A stretch of 64,000 nt of DNA. It comes from Neobacillus sp. PS3-34 (GTDB taxonomy: Bacteria; Bacillota; Bacilli; Bacillales; Cytobacillaceae). Position numbers and translations under genes: made by a program. Below the pieces are notes generated by a model. That model searched no databases. It was given only the letters and a program-made list of their open reading frames with translations, and had not been told where the DNA came from. Positions 19,531 to 29,989 of the stretch are shown piece by piece; the first letter of the stretch is position 1; every line of letters begins with the position of its first letter. The DNA is taken from positions 3,275,001 through 3,339,000 of the forward strand of contig NZ_CP133267.1 of NCBI RefSeq assembly GCF_030915465.1, given 5' to 3'.

Positions 19531-21281
19531 ACCATCAAGAAGCATTAACAGCATATACAGCAGCTTTTGTAGCAGAGCTAGTGAATACCGGTGTAACGGA
19601 TGTCGTAGTCAGTCCGGGATCAAGATCTACTCCCATGGCGCTTGTCATGGCTGAACACCCGGGCTTAAAGATCCATATTCATGTGGATGAGCGCTCTGCT
19701 GCTTTTTTTGCCCTGGGAATGGCTAAGGCATCTTTAAGGCCAGTGGCGATTCTATGCACTTCTGGAACGGCTGCTGCTAACTATTTTCCGGCCATCGTTG
19801 AAGCTAATTTATCACGTGTTCCCCTAATTGTCCTTACAGCCGACAGGCCTCATGAACTGAGGGATGTTGGCGCGCCGCAAGCGATTGATCAAATTAACCT
19901 TTACGGGAAACATGTGAAATGGTTTGCGGAGATGGCTTTACCGGATAACACCGGAGAAATGCTCCGATATGCCAGGACAGTTTGTGCTCGGGCGGCTGCT
20001 GTTGCCTTGCAGGCACCGGCAGGTCCCGTCCACCTCAACTTCCCATTCCGTGAACCTCTTATTCCGAAGCTGGATACTGACAATCTATTTCTATTGGAAG
20101 AACGGCCAGATAGCTATGTTCATGTACATAACAGTGAATGGACTATCGGGGAAGCCAAATTTCAAGAGATTGCTGCAATGATGGCTAATAAAGAAAACGG
20201 AATTATCGTGTGCGGCCAGCTGGATGACTCCCGGTTTGCTGAAGCAGTGACAATCCTTGCTGCAAAGCTGCAATATCCTATCTTGGCGGATCCGTTGTCC
20301 CAATTAAGAAGTGGTACGCATATCCATGAGAATATTATGGATACATATGATACTTTTTTACGCAATGAGGATGCAAAGTCAGTACTTAAGCCCGATGTCA
20401 TTATCAGATTCGGTGCAATGCCTGTTTCGAAGGCTCTGGGCATTTTTTTAAAGGAAAATCATCAAGCATTCCAGTTTGTGGTAGACGGCGGAGGTGGCTG
20501 GAGAGATCCAGCTTCCATATCAACAGATATGATTTTCTGCAGTGAAACGGGGTTCTGCAAAGGGGTCGTGCGGCATATTGAAGGGGAGCATAATAGCAGC
20601 TTCCTTGATAAGTGGCGGGAAATAAATGATTTAACCAAAGGTCATATATCAATTGTAAAAGACTTTGAAGACTGCAGTGAAAGCAGGTTGTTTTACCAGC
20701 TTGCAGATGTCCTTCCAGAAAACGCTGCGGTATTTGTAGGAAACAGTATGCCAATCAGGGATCTAGATAGTTTTTTCCATAATAACGAAAAGAACATTAG
20801 AGTCCTGGCCAATCGTGGGGCAAATGGAATTGATGGAACCATTTCTTCAGCTCTAGGTGCCGCTGTTTTTTTACAGCCCCTTTATTTGATTGTGGGAGAT
20901 CTTACATTTTTTCATGACTTAAATGGGCTCCTGGCAGCAAAGCTTTATAATTTGGATATTAACATTATTATTATCAACAATAATGGCGGGGGCATTTTCT
21001 CATTCCTTCCTCAAGCCGCGCACCCGAAAAATTTCGAGCTCCTTTTTGGCACCCCGTTGGATCTTGATTTCGAGCATGTAGTCCGGATGTACAATGGGAA
21101 CTTCACAAGAGTAAAAGAGTGGGAACACTTCGTTACAGCATTTAAAAAACAGGAAGCTGAAAAGGGTTTGAATGTATTTGAAGTAGTGACAAATAGAGAC
21201 AAAAGCAGGGATGAACATCGAAATTTGTGGAATTCTGTTTCCCGGGAAATATCCAGTTGGGTAAATGGAGAAGGAAAATGA
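19527..21281 (+). CDS. menD: 2-succinyl-5-enolpyruvyl-6-hydroxy-3-cyclohexene-1-carboxylate synthase MenD
   Basis: ThDP-dependent enzyme that joins isochorismate with 2-oxoglutarate. It has 584 residues in the three-domain ThDP fold. VSPGSRSTPMALVMAEHP is near the N-terminus, the catalytic Glu lies in HVDERSAAFFALGMAKAS, and the ThDP-binding stretch GDLTFFHDLNG..INNNGGGIFSFLPQ is near the C-terminus. Full length with an intact frame. It overlaps menF and menH by 4 nt each. Confidence 0.96.
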   Translation: MNHQEALTAYTAAFVAELVNTGVTDVVVSPGSRSTPMALVMAEHPGLKIHIHVDERSAAFFALGMAKASLRPVAILCTSGTAAANYFPAIVEANLSRVPLIVLTADRPHELRDVGAPQAIDQINLYGKHVKWFAEMALPDNTGEMLRYARTVCARAAAVALQAPAGPVHLNFPFREPLIPKLDTDNLFLLEERPDSYVHVHNSEWTIGEAKFQEIAAMMANKENGIIVCGQLDDSRFAEAVTILAAKLQYPILADPLSQLRSGTHIHENIMDTYDTFLRNEDAKSVLKPDVIIRFGAMPVSKALGIFLKENHQAFQFVVDGGGGWRDPASISTDMIFCSETGFCKGVVRHIEGEHNSSFLDKWREINDLTKGHISIVKDFEDCSESRLFYQLADVLPENAAVFVGNSMPIRDLDSFFHNNEKNIRVLANRGANGIDGTISSALGAAVFLQPLYLIVGDLTFFHDLNGLLAAKLYNLDINIIIINNNGGGIFSFLPQAAHPKNFELLFGTPLDLDFEHVVRMYNGNFTRVKEWEHFVTAFKKQEAEKGLNVFEVVTNRDKSRDEHRNLWNSVSREISSWVNGEGK

Positions 21282-22090
21282 ATATTGTCGTTGACGGAAT
21301 CGACCACCATGTAGAATTATGCGGAGACGGATTTCCACTTTTGCTTTTACACGGCTTTACAGGTAGCGGCTCTACATGGATGCCTTTTTGTGAGCGGTGG
21401 GGAAGGCATTCCCGCCTCATCATGCCTGATATTATCGGCCACGGAAAGACAGATTCACCAGTGGAATTGGAGCGATATAGTATTCAATCCGTGGCCAGGG
21501 ATTTGAATGAAATCCTCAATAAGCTAAATGTGGAAAAAACCGATTTGCTTGGCTATTCGATGGGTGGCAGGCTTGCCTTGACATTCGCGCTTCTTTACCC
21601 TGATCGAGTCCGCAAGCTGGTCCTTGTCAGTGCGTCTCCAGGACTTTCTTCAGAAAATGATAGAGAGATTCGACGAATGAATGACGCCAATCTTGCTAAC
21701 TTTATTATAGAAGAGGGAGTCCCGGCCTTTGTCAGCCGCTGGGAAAGCATCCCACTTTTTAAATCGATGGAGCAGCTTCCACAGTCCGTAAATGCAGCGA
21801 TTAGAGCTCAACGTCTGCAAAATTCATCGAATGGTTTATCCAACAGTCTGATCGGAATGGGGACTGGCTCACAGCCCTCTTGGTGGCAGCATTTGAAAGA
21901 TCTGTCTTGCGAGGTATTATTGGTAACCGGTTCAATGGATGAAAAGTTCTGCCTGATTGCCGAAAACATGCAAAATATGATTAAGAATGTGAGTTGGATG
22001 TCGATAATTGAAGGCGGTCATGCAATTCATGTGGAGAAATCAGAAATATTTGGTACAATAGTAAGTGAGTTTTTGTCAAATACATATTGA
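21278..22090 (+). CDS. menH: 2-succinyl-6-hydroxy-2,4-cyclohexadiene-1-carboxylate synthase MenH
   Basis: Alpha/beta hydrolase that eliminates pyruvate from the MenD product. It has 270 residues. The oxyanion region is [13 protein letters not shown], nucleophile Ser in GYSMGG, Asp in VTGSMDEKF and His in [12 protein letters not shown] 21278 overlaps the menD stop by 4 nt and was chosen over an upstream in-frame ATG for that reason. Known as ytxM in B. subtilis. Confidence 0.94.
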   Translation: MNIVVDGIDHHVELCGDGFPLLLLHGFTGSGSTWMPFCERWGRHSRLIMPDIIGHGKTDSPVELERYSIQSVARDLNEILNKLNVEKTDLLGYSMGGRLALTFALLYPDRVRKLVLVSASPGLSSENDREIRRMNDANLANFIIEEGVPAFVSRWESIPLFKSMEQLPQSVNAAIRAQRLQNSSNGLSNSLIGMGTGSQPSWWQHLKDLSCEVLLVTGSMDEKFCLIAENMQNMIKNVSWMSIIEGGHAIHVEKSEIFGTIVSEFLSNTY

Positions 22091-22104
22091 AGGAGGATTC
22101 TGTT

Positions 22105-22922
22105 TTGACTGTAGAATGGGTAGCAGAACGTAAATATGAAGACATTATTTATGAAACACATAACGGTATTGCAAAAATCACCATTAACCGTCCGGAAGTG
22201 CATAATGCCTTCCGTCCGAAAACAGTAATGGAATTGATTGATGCATTTGCTTACGCTCGTGACGATGCAAGTGTTGGTGTAATTGTACTGACAGGAGCGG
22301 GAGACAAGGCGTTTTGCTCTGGCGGAGACCAATCAGTACGCGGACACGGAGGATATGTAGGAGAAGACCAGATTCCACGTCTGAATGTGTTAGACCTTCA
22401 GCGTTTAATCCGTGTTATTCCAAAGCCGGTTATCGCAATGGTAAAGGGCTATGCAATCGGTGGCGGACATGTTCTGCATATCGTTTGTGACTTAACAATC
22501 GCTGCTGACAATGCGCGTTTTGGGCAGACAGGCCTAAGGTTGGAAGCTTCGATGCAGGCTATGGTTCAGGCTATCTTGCAAGAATCGTCGGTCACAAAAA
22601 AGCTCGTGAAATCTGGTTCCTTTGCCGCCAGTATAATGCTCAAGAAGCTCTCGATATGGGCTTGGTAAACACCGTTGTACCTCTTGATCAAGTAGAAGAG
22701 GAAACAATCAAATGGTGTGAAGAAATCCTTGAGAAAAGCCCGACTGCCCTTCGTTTCTTGAAGGCTGCGTTCAACGCGGATACAGATGGATTGGCTGGTA
22801 TTCAGCAGTTTGCAGGCGATGCTACACTTCTTTACTATACAACGGATGAAGCAAAAGAAGGCCGTGATGCTTTTAAAGAAAAGCGCAAGCCTGATTTCGG
22901 CCAATTCCCGCGTTTTCCTTAA
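22105..22922 (+). CDS. menB: 1,4-dihydroxy-2-naphthoyl-CoA synthase MenB (frameshifted)
   Basis: Crotonase-family enzyme that closes the second ring of the naphthoquinone from O-succinylbenzoyl-CoA. The N-terminus is [20 protein letters not shown], with the CoA/oxyanion motifs KAFCSGGDQ and [13 protein letters not shown] is missing near 22534 (GGCCTAAG for GGCCCTAAG); restoring it gives [19 protein letters not shown] and an unbroken 272-residue protein ending [11 protein letters not shown] 22105 lies 8 nt after AAGGAGG. Confidence 0.94.
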
Positions 22923-22938
22923 AAACTCGATTTTAAAC

Positions 22939-22971
22939 AACAGCTTGATGGATTCCCATCGAGCTGTTTTT
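22939..22971 (+). terminator. Hairpin between menB and menE
   Basis: Stem ACAGCTTGATGG/CCATCGAGCTGT (one G-T pair) with loop ATTC and then TTTTTC. It may reduce read-through into menE-menC rather than end the operon, since menE follows within 20 nt. Confidence 0.7.
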
Positions 22972-22989
22972 CATAAGAGGTGATTAAAG

Positions 22990-24486
22990 ATGAGTAATAA
23001 CTTGCCAAACTTTTTGAAAAAAAGAGCATTTCTTACCCCTGATCGCATAGCCCTTCATTTTGAAGACGAGACACTGACTTTCCATGAATTATATGAACGT
23101 TCTCTAGAAATAGCGGAACGCTTAGTGACAGCTGGTTTTAATAAGGAAACTTATGCAGGTGTTTTATTAAGGAACCATATTGATACGGTGATAATTCTAT
23201 TTTCTTTCCAGATGATCGGTGCCAAAGCTGTGATGTTAAACGGCAGGTTGTCAGCTGCAGAATTGGCTTGGCAGCTAAATGACTCAAAGGCATCCTTCCT
23301 TATAACCGAAGCTGCCTTTTCTGCACCAAATGAGGAGCCTATCCTGGAATTGCCTTCGCTGACGGTTTTACAAAAGGAAGAGATAGCGTCTTTAGGAACT
23401 TCCGATGTAATGATCCAGGAAGAAATCGATTTAAATGATATATGCACGATCATGTATACATCAGGGACAACTGGAAATCCGAAGGGTGTTAAACAGACGT
23501 ACGGAAATCATTGGTGGAGTGCGGTTGGTTCAGCTTTAAATCTTGGTTTTATGGAATCGGATCGCTGGCTTTGTGCTGTTCCGCTTTTTCATATAAGCGG
23601 CTTTTCCATTCTGATGCGCAGCGTCATATATGGGATGGCAATTGTCCTTCATGAAGGATTTAATGAAGTGAAAGTCCTTGAAGATATTGATTCTAAAAAG
23701 GTGACAATTATGTCGGCCGTCAGCACGATGCTGACAAGATTGACAGATGTACTAAGAGAGAGAAGGCTTCCGGAATATTTCCGCTGTATGCTGCTCGGGG
23801 GCGGCGCAGCTCCTCTTCCACTGCTTGAAGCCTGTGTCGAGATGGGCATACCTGTTTTCCAATCGTATGGAATGACCGAAACGGCATCGCAGATTGTTAC
23901 TCTAGCTCCGGAATACAGCTTTTCCAAGCTCGGTTCTGCCGGAAAACCATTGTTTCCTGCACAAATAAAAATTGTGGCCAAGGATGGAAAGCAGGCAGAT
24001 CCAAATGAAGCGGGTGAAATAACATTGAAAGGGCCAGAACATAACTTCAGGATATTTGAACCGTCCTGAAGCGACAACCGAAAAACTTCGCGATGGCTGG
24101 TTTTATACAGGTGATATCGGGACTCTTGATGAAGAAGGATTTCTATATGTGCTTGACCGTCGTGATGATTTAATCATTTCAGGCGGGGAAAATATCTATC
24201 CCGCGGAAATAGAAAGCATCCTGTCAGGCCATCCAGCTGTTGGAGAGGCAGGCGTTGCCGGAGTCCCGGATGAAAAATGGGCCAGGTACCTGTAGCTTAT
24301 ATTGTGGCTAAAACTGGTATTAGCTTAAAAAAAGAAGACCTCTATGAGTTTTGTACTGGACGGATGGCTAAATATAAAATTCCGAATGACTTTATTTTTA
24401 TCAAGGAGCTGCCACGAAATGCAGCGAATAAGCTTTTGCGCAGAAAGTTGAGAGAGTATTGGTCAGAGGGAAGGGCGGAAATATGA
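22990..24486 (+). CDS. menE: o-succinylbenzoate-CoA ligase MenE (two frameshifts)
   Basis: Activates o-succinylbenzoate with ATP and CoA. ANL-superfamily protein with the AMP-binding loop [31 protein letters not shown] and the hinge region [19 protein letters not shown]. Frames break near 24036 (before [14 protein letters not shown]) and near 24281 (a G missing from TGGGGCCAG). Repaired length is about 498 residues. RBS AGAGGTG precedes ATG 22990. It overlaps menC by 4 nt. Confidence 0.93.
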
Positions 24487-25594
24487 TCATATTTTCGATA
24501 AAGCTTTATGTGATTAAAATGCCGCTTAAATCGCCGTTTTTCACTCACCTTGGAACCGTAAAGGAGAGGGAAGGAATCATTGTTAAAATAATGGATGCTG
24601 ACGGCTATTGCGGGTATGGAGAAAGTGTTGCCTTTTCATCGCCATGGTATACAGAAGAGACAGTAAAAACAAGTCTTCATGTAATGGAAGAGTTTTTGAT
24701 TCCGCTTCTTCAAAACAATACTATTGAGCATCCGGGGAAGCGTCCCGCCTGTTTGAATCAATCAGGGGAAATAACATGGCAAAAGCTGCACTTGAAACAG
24801 CTCTATGGGATTTATATGCAAAAAGGAAAGGCATTTCTCTTTCTGAACTGCTTGGCGGGACGCTGAAAGAAATTCCCGCAGGAGTTGTGGTGGCTGCCGA
24901 TTCTATTCCTAAGGCACTTTCACAGATTGAAGTGTATGTAAGTGAAGGATATCAGCGGATCAAGGTGAAAATCCATCCAGGGAATGACAGGTCAATGCTG
25001 ACGGAAATTCGCCGCCATTATCCCAACTTACCAATAATGGCAGATGCAAATTCTGCCTATACTCTGAAGGATATGGACAGGATTAAAGCGCTTGATGAGT
25101 TTAACTTAATGATGATTGAACAGCCCCTTGCCCATAATGATATTTATGAACACTCCCTATTGCAAAAAGTAATCCAGTCGCCCATTTGCCTCGATGAAAG
25201 TATTCATACTTTTGAGGATGCACGACTTGCAGTTGAAATGGAAAGCTGCCAGGTGATTAATATTAAGGTTGGCAGAGTCGGCGGATTGGCAGAGGCTAAA
25301 AGGATTTATGATTTATGTATAAATCGAGGCATTAAAGTATGGGTTGGGGGAATGATTGAATTCGGTGTTTCGCGCGCGCATAATATCGCCTTTGCCTCAC
25401 TTTCGGGTTTTTCCATTCCCGGTGATATTTCAGCATCAAGCCGATTTTGGGAGGAGGACATTATTCTCCCGGAAGTCATTGTTGAAAATGGCTTTGTTAA
25501 GGTTCCTTACAGTTCAGGTTTAGGGTTCGAGATAAATGAAAAAGTACTGAGAAAGGTTACCTTGCAATCAAAAAAATTTCTTTTCCAAAACTAA
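24483..25594 (+). CDS. menC: o-succinylbenzoate synthase MenC (frameshifted)
   Basis: Enolase-superfamily dehydratase giving o-succinylbenzoate. Visible residues are the KxK motif IKVKIHPG, metal ligands in MADANSAY, MIEQPLAHND and CLDESIHTFED, and the second catalytic Lys in NIKVGRVGGLAEA. A G is missing near 24733 (CCGGGGAAG for CCGGGGGAAG), which splits the N-terminal capping domain from the barrel. Repaired length is about 370 residues, normal. Last gene of the men operon. Confidence 0.93.
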
Positions 25595-25595
25595 A

Positions 25596-25630
25596 AACCA
25601 GGCCCGCCGTTTGGCTCGCCTGGTTTGTTT
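25596..25630 (+). terminator. Terminator of the men operon
   Basis: Stem AAACCAGG/CCTGGTTT with a GC-rich loop and T-rich 3' side, immediately after the menC stop. Confidence 0.8.
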
Positions 25631-25633
25631 TAT

Positions 25634-25792
25634 TTAGTGACCTTGAGGTTCAAAGGTCTGGCAATCAGTTTCTTTTTGGGAATCAGCAGTCATGCCTGTG
25701 TGGCTTACTACATAAATCTGCTCGGCACTGCATTTATTTCCTTGAGCCCAATAGCTGCAATTATTCACTTCACATAAAACATCCTTTGCCAT
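25634..25792 (-). CDS. DUF1540 domain protein, 52 aa
   Basis: Begins MAKDVLCEVNNCSYWAQGNK and has four Cys in the DUF1540 pattern (CEVNNC, then CSAEQ and DCQTFEPQGH). These small proteins are widespread in spore formers and probably bind a metal through the cysteines; the function is unknown. An AAGGAGTG site lies before the ATG. It is convergent with menC. Confidence 0.85.
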   Translation of the reverse strand: MAKDVLCEVNNCSYWAQGNKCSAEQIYVVSHTGMTADSQKETDCQTFEPQGH

Positions 25793-25895
25793 CTGTATCA
25801 CTCCTTATAAAATTAGGATACAGAATTAGCTTCCGAATTTTTATAGTAAAACATGCCTGCCAAAAACTGATGGTTCACTCTGATGATTCTTTTGG

Positions 25896-26918
25896 CTAAC
25901 TGCGTCTCAAATAGCGTTTATCATTCATAAACAGGCTCCAAAAGTAAATAAAGCCGGGAAAAAGAATCAAGAATCCCGCAATATATGAAGCAAAAACAGC
26001 ATGAAAAGAGTTCGGATCAGTAAAAGCAGAATGGATGGTCACTTCAGGATAAACGATATAGGGCAGATGTGCTTTGCCATAAACATAGCTAGCTGCCAAA
26101 TATTGTAATGTTACAGCGATAACTGAGAGCCTTGGTTTCCCTTTTACTTTTTTTGAAGGAAGAAAGAGTCCTAGCCCACCAATCAGGAAAAGGACTAGGG
26201 AGAGGATGAGAAACGGAAGATCCTTCATCATTTTGCTATACAGCCATCCCGCCTCAGATTTTAATGTCAGCATGATGAAAATTGCCATTAGAAAGGAGAT
26301 TGGCCCTAAAATAATGGCATCCCTGCGGTAGACATTATAGGCATCATATTCCTGTGAAGCCTTCGAATAATCGGCCAACAATAGAGAGGAAAGAAATAAG
26401 GTACTGCTAATTGCAAATCCAAAAAATGCATACTCATTGGGGCTGGAAAATAGCCTTACAAGATCCAATGTTTCCTTTCCGTCCGAAAAAGTGACAAAAC
26501 TTCCGTGAGTAATTGGAAGGACACTGATTAAAAGTCCAGGAATAATAATTCCAGTGATGCCTGAAATATAAGTTAACGGCTTTTTGTATTCCTCTGCAAT
26601 ATGTGAAAAAACGAGAAAGGCGCTTCGGATTGAAAGCAAGAGCAAAATAATGCTTCCCGGTATCAGCAGGACTGTTCCCAAAGTATAGGCTCCCTTCGGA
26701 AACATACTGTATACAGCAACTACCAGCGCCACAATAAATGTATTGGTTACCTCCCATGTAGGTGATAAGTACCTGTTCGCAATGGTGGTTGCCTTTGTTT
26801 TTGCATGATTAATGTAAATCATGGACCAGAAGCCTGCGCCAAAATCCATTGTTGCCATGACTGCGTAGATAAAGACAAATCCCCATAACACTGTAACGGC
26901 AAGATATGCATCAGACAT
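25896..26918 (-). CDS. ythB: Cytochrome bd-type quinol oxidase subunit II
   Basis: Membrane partner of the bd oxidase that reduces oxygen with menaquinol. It has 340 residues and eight or nine hydrophobic helices. It begins MSDAYLAVTVLWGFVFIYAVM and shows the subunit II stretch MDFGAGFWSMIY. The frame is intact. It lies 12 nt after subunit I, so the pair is co-transcribed. The gene order next to the men and luxS regions matches ythAB of B. subtilis rather than cydAB of the separate cyd operon, so I use the yth name. Confidence 0.88.
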   Translation of the reverse strand: MSDAYLAVTVLWGFVFIYAVMATMDFGAGFWSMIYINHAKTKATTIANRYLSPTWEVTNTFIVALVVAVYSMFPKGAYTLGTVLLIPGSIILLLLSIRSAFLVFSHIAEEYKKPLTYISGITGIIIPGLLISVLPITHGSFVTFSDGKETLDLVRLFSSPNEYAFFGFAISSTLFLSSLLLADYSKASQEYDAYNVYRRDAIILGPISFLMAIFIMLTLKSEAGWLYSKMMKDLPFLILSLVLFLIGGLGLFLPSKKVKGKPRLSVIAVTLQYLAASYVYGKAHLPYIVYPEVTIHSAFTDPNSFHAVFASYIAGFLILFPGFIYFWSLFMNDKRYLRRS

Positions 26919-26930
26919 AGATATTCCCCC

Positions 26931-28292
26931 TTAGGAATTGGAACCAAATAAAGTAACACCCTTTTGTTCTGCGCGATTTAAATCATCTGTTACGGTATTC
27001 CGTTTAAAATAATAGAGCAAGACAAAAACAACAGATATGGCTAAAATGATGTAGATTAACACGAACAAAATGAATAGGATTCCCAAATTCGTTGATGTTG
27101 TAACAGAATCCGCAGTCGACAGCGTCCGATAAATAGTCCATGGCTGCCGTCCTGTACAGGCGAAGATCCAGCCAAACTCGATTCCTGCCACTGCAAGCGG
27201 GCCTGAAGCAACATACAGCCACATTAGCAGCTTTGGAAAACGGTCTTTTTTGAGAAATTTATTCCAAACAAATCCTATAAGTGATATTAAAATAAGTAGT
27301 GAACCGATTCCAACCATGGCATTAAATAATGTGTGGATAAACAGTGGCGGCCAGTACTTTTCCGGGAAGTCATGCAAACCACGGACAACCGTATCAAAGC
27401 TGTTGCCAGCCAAAAAGCTCAGAGCCCATGGAATTTCGATGCCCCATTTAACGGTTTCAGTGGCTCTGTCGGTATATCCTCCGACAGAAAGTGGAGCATG
27501 TGACTGGGTATCAAACAAACCTTCAGCAGCTGCCAGTTTTTCCGGTTGATACTCATGCAGGTTCTGTGCAGAAGCATGTCCATTTAAAGCTGTAAATAAA
27601 GAAAATAATCCTCCAATTACAAGGCTTACCATCAGCGCTTTTTTATGGAAATTGTAGATTCTTGAACCGAAATCAGCTTTTAGCATTTTAAATGCAGAAA
27701 CGGAGGCAATGACAAAAGCACCGGTTACATAGGCGGAAAGCGCCACATGACCGGAAGTAACAAAAAAGCTGGGATTAAAAAATGCTGCCCACGGATTAAC
27801 ATCGACAATTTTTCCGTTTACCATCCGAAAACCCGCAGGAGTTCCTTCAAATGCATGGACGTTCGTAATCAATACGGCCGATGCCATTGCACCGATGGCA
27901 ACGAACAATAAGCTTACAATCCGCATCCAAGGACGGATTCTCTCAGCGGCATAAACATAAATTGACATAAAAAGAGCTTCAATAAAAAAGGCATATATTT
28001 CAATTTGAAAAGGCAGAGCCATTACTCTCCCAATGACTTCCATAAATCCAGGCCATAGCAGCGAGAGCTGTACACCGGCAATCGTACCGGTAGGAATGCC
28101 GACACCCAAAAGGACAGCAAAGGCCTTTGTCCATCGCTTTGCCATAACGGCATACTCCTGATCCTTTGTTTTTTGATACAGCAGCTCTGCTGTTAAAATC
28201 ATCATCGGCAGCCCTACTCCGATGGTAGCAAAAATAATATGGAAACCCATAGTGGTGCCGAACATTGATCTTGCAATTAATAAATCGCTCAT
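26931..28292 (-). CDS. ythA: Cytochrome bd-type quinol oxidase subunit I
   Basis: Carries the hemes and the quinol site. It has 453 residues and about nine helices. MGFHIIFATIGVG gives the conserved His 18 heme ligand; HVALSAYVTGAFV carries the second His; GRQPWTIYRTLSTADSV is the typical C-terminal quinol-oxidase motif. The quinol loop is short, as in Bacillus enzymes. The protein uses menaquinol made by the men genes upstream in the window. Confidence 0.9.
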   Translation of the reverse strand: MSDLLIARSMFGTTMGFHIIFATIGVGLPMMILTAELLYQKTKDQEYAVMAKRWTKAFAVLLGVGIPTGTIAGVQLSLLWPGFMEVIGRVMALPFQIEIYAFFIEALFMSIYVYAAERIRPWMRIVSLLFVAIGAMASAVLITNVHAFEGTPAGFRMVNGKIVDVNPWAAFFNPSFFVTSGHVALSAYVTGAFVIASVSAFKMLKADFGSRIYNFHKKALMVSLVIGGLFSLFTALNGHASAQNLHEYQPEKLAAAEGLFDTQSHAPLSVGGYTDRATETVKWGIEIPWALSFLAGNSFDTVVRGLHDFPEKYWPPLFIHTLFNAMVGIGSLLILISLIGFVWNKFLKKDRFPKLLMWLYVASGPLAVAGIEFGWIFACTGRQPWTIYRTLSTADSVTTSTNLGILFILFVLIYIILAISVVFVLLYYFKRNTVTDDLNRAEQKGVTLFGSNS

Positions 28293-28370
28293 TTCTCTTT
28301 TCCTTTCATCGTTAACTTAGTATTTTCCTATTGTTATCAACAAGAAGAAAAAGTATGTAAAATTTTCCAC

Positions 28371-28408
28371 AAAAAAAGTCTCTCTGAAATACAGAGAGAC
28401 TTTTTTTG
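28371..28408 (-). terminator. Hairpin terminator next to repeat R copy 2
   Basis: Perfect stem AGTCTCTCTG/CAGAGAGACT flanked by seven A and seven T, usable in both directions. For the minus strand it would end transcripts of the zinc-binding lipoprotein gene, with the repeat inside the 3' untranslated region. Confidence 0.85.
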
Positions 28409-28834
28409 TCGTCTAGGAAATAATAAAATTAAATGATGTGAATAACTTCTACAAGTTGTATTAATCTAGCTCCACAAGGAAAGCTTCGGCAGCATATGCT
28501 TCGCACGAAGAAAAAGCGATAGCTTTTTCGAGGAGCACCCAGCCAGTTTTCACCTTTGAATAGCCCCTTTGAATTTCTTGCTCCAAGCATGACCTTTAGG
28601 TGATGCTTGGAGCAGCTCGGGGTCATAAGCCAAATCACTCCAGAAATCAGGACAAGGAAAGCTTCGGCAGCACACGGAAAGGCTACGGCAGCATATGCAT
28701 AGAACGAAGAAAAGGCGATAGCCTTTTCGAGGCATCCGCATCGCACGAAGGAAAAGCGATAGCTTTTCCAAGGATGACTGCGTGATTCGTCTTATGCCTG
28801 TCGGGGCTAACCAGGGTGCTTGCGCCTTTTGTTC
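28408..28834 (+). repeat. Dispersed intergenic repeat R, copy 2 (longest)
   Basis: Same ends and core hairpin (28581-28612) as copies 1 and 3, but expanded by additional copies of a nested module built around GGAAAGCTTCGGCAGCA and GAAAAGGCGATAGCCTTTTC. The left edge adjoins a terminator T-run and the right edge stops 1 nt before the stop codon of the gene at 28836. Confidence 0.85.
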
Positions 28835-28835
28835 T

Positions 28836-29774
28836 TTATTGATATAGAGCAATTTTTAAGGTATCAAGATTTTTTTCCATTAAAGTGAAGTACGTTTCTT
28901 TATTTTTTATATTCTCTTTTGTTAGAATGGCAAGATTGTGGACAGGAAGTGCTTTGACAGACGTTTCTTCTTGGACGATTTTACCCAGCTTGGAATTTAC
29001 GTTTTGTTCAAATAAAATATATTTTAAACCATCCTGTTCTACCGTTGAAACGATTTTTTCCAATTTCTTTTGGGATGGCTCATTCGTGGTTGACAAGCCT
29101 GAAACGCTGATTTGCTTTATTCCATAACGTGTTTCCCAATAGCCGAAGGCCGCGTGTGAAACAACAATTTCTTTACGGGGGGCTTTGGTCGCCGTGTCTT
29201 TAAAATCCTTGTTGAGCTGATCTAGTTCCTGTGCGAGCTGGTGGTAATTTTTCTCAAAATCAGCTTTCTTGCCAGGCATTTTTTTAATGAGGGCATCCTT
29301 AATGGAGGAAGCCATTTCTTTTGAATAAACCGGATCTAGCCAGACATGAGGATTCACGTCACTATGTTCATGTCCATTACCATCTTCTTCATCAAGAGCA
29401 TGCTGATCCTTGGGCAATTTCAGCTTATCTGCAGCTGCCAATAAAGAAACATTTTCATTCTTTAATGTTTCCTTTGCTTTTTCGACGAAGCCTTCAAGTC
29501 CCAAGCCAATATAGATAAATAAGTCTGAGTCAGCCAGATTCATCATATCCTTTTGGGAAGGTTCATACGTATGCTCGTCAGACCCGGGCGGATAAATCGT
29601 TTTTACATCAACATATTTACCGCCGATTCTTTCTGTGAAGTACTGTAGAGGGAAAACAGTTGTGTATACATGGATGCGTCCCTTTGTCTCGTGTTGGCCG
29701 CCGCCGCCCGAGCAGGCCGTCAATAATAGGGTTAAGGGAAGCAATAGAGTAATAAGTAGTGATAGCTTTTTCAT
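28836..29774 (-). CDS. Zinc ABC transporter substrate-binding lipoprotein
   Basis: Cluster A-I (ZnuA/AdcA-type) metal-binding protein, 312 residues. The lipoprotein signal MKKLSLLITLLLPLTLLLTAC ends at Cys 21. Metal ligands are visible: His in GSDEHTYEPSQKD, HEHSDVNPHVWLDP with a short His-rich loop, and His in VVSHAAFGYW. Zinc rather than manganese is inferred from the His loop and from two Zur-like boxes upstream. The partner permease and ATPase genes are not in this window. Confidence 0.9.
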   Translation of the reverse strand: MKKLSLLITLLLPLTLLLTACSGGGGQHETKGRIHVYTTVFPLQYFTERIGGKYVDVKTIYPPGSDEHTYEPSQKDMMNLADSDLFIYIGLGLEGFVEKAKETLKNENVSLLAAADKLKLPKDQHALDEEDGNGHEHSDVNPHVWLDPVYSKEMASSIKDALIKKMPGKKADFEKNYHQLAQELDQLNKDFKDTATKAPRKEIVVSHAAFGYWETRYGIKQISVSGLSTTNEPSQKKLEKIVSTVEQDGLKYILFEQNVNSKLGKIVQEETSVKALPVHNLAILTKENIKNKETYFTLMEKNLDTLKIALYQ

Positions 29775-29790
29775 AAGTGCTCCTTTGTAA

Positions 29791-29811
29791 AACGGATTAA
29801 TTCCGATTTAC
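29791..29811. promoter_or_regulatory. Second Zur-like palindrome
   Basis: On the minus strand AAATCGGAATTAATCCGTT, a looser palindrome in the same style as the main box, about 17-36 nt before the lipoprotein start. Confidence 0.4.
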
Positions 29812-29862
29812 TTTCTAAAAATTTTTATTATTATTGCTCATTTTAGTCGAAAATAAAACGGT

Positions 29863-29883
29863 AATCCGTAATCATTCCGATTT
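29863..29883. promoter_or_regulatory. Zur box
   Basis: The minus strand reads AAATCGGAATGATTACGG then ATT. It matches the Bacillus Zur consensus AAATCGTAATnATTACGATTT at nearly every position. It lies about 90 nt upstream of the zinc-binding lipoprotein gene, where zinc-loaded Zur would repress it. Confidence 0.7.
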
Positions 29884-29989
29884 CCTAATGTATCTTACAA
29901 AAAATTTACCCTTAAATCAAGTAATATAATTGGCTTAAAGGAAAAATATTTTATATGCTAAAAGAAAGCAAAAGAATTGGAGGATAAAA

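Noticed and set aside
28429..28852. Two overlapping minus-strand frames of about 100 codons
   Set aside because: They fall entirely within repeat R and recur in copy 1 as translated repeat, not as a conserved protein.
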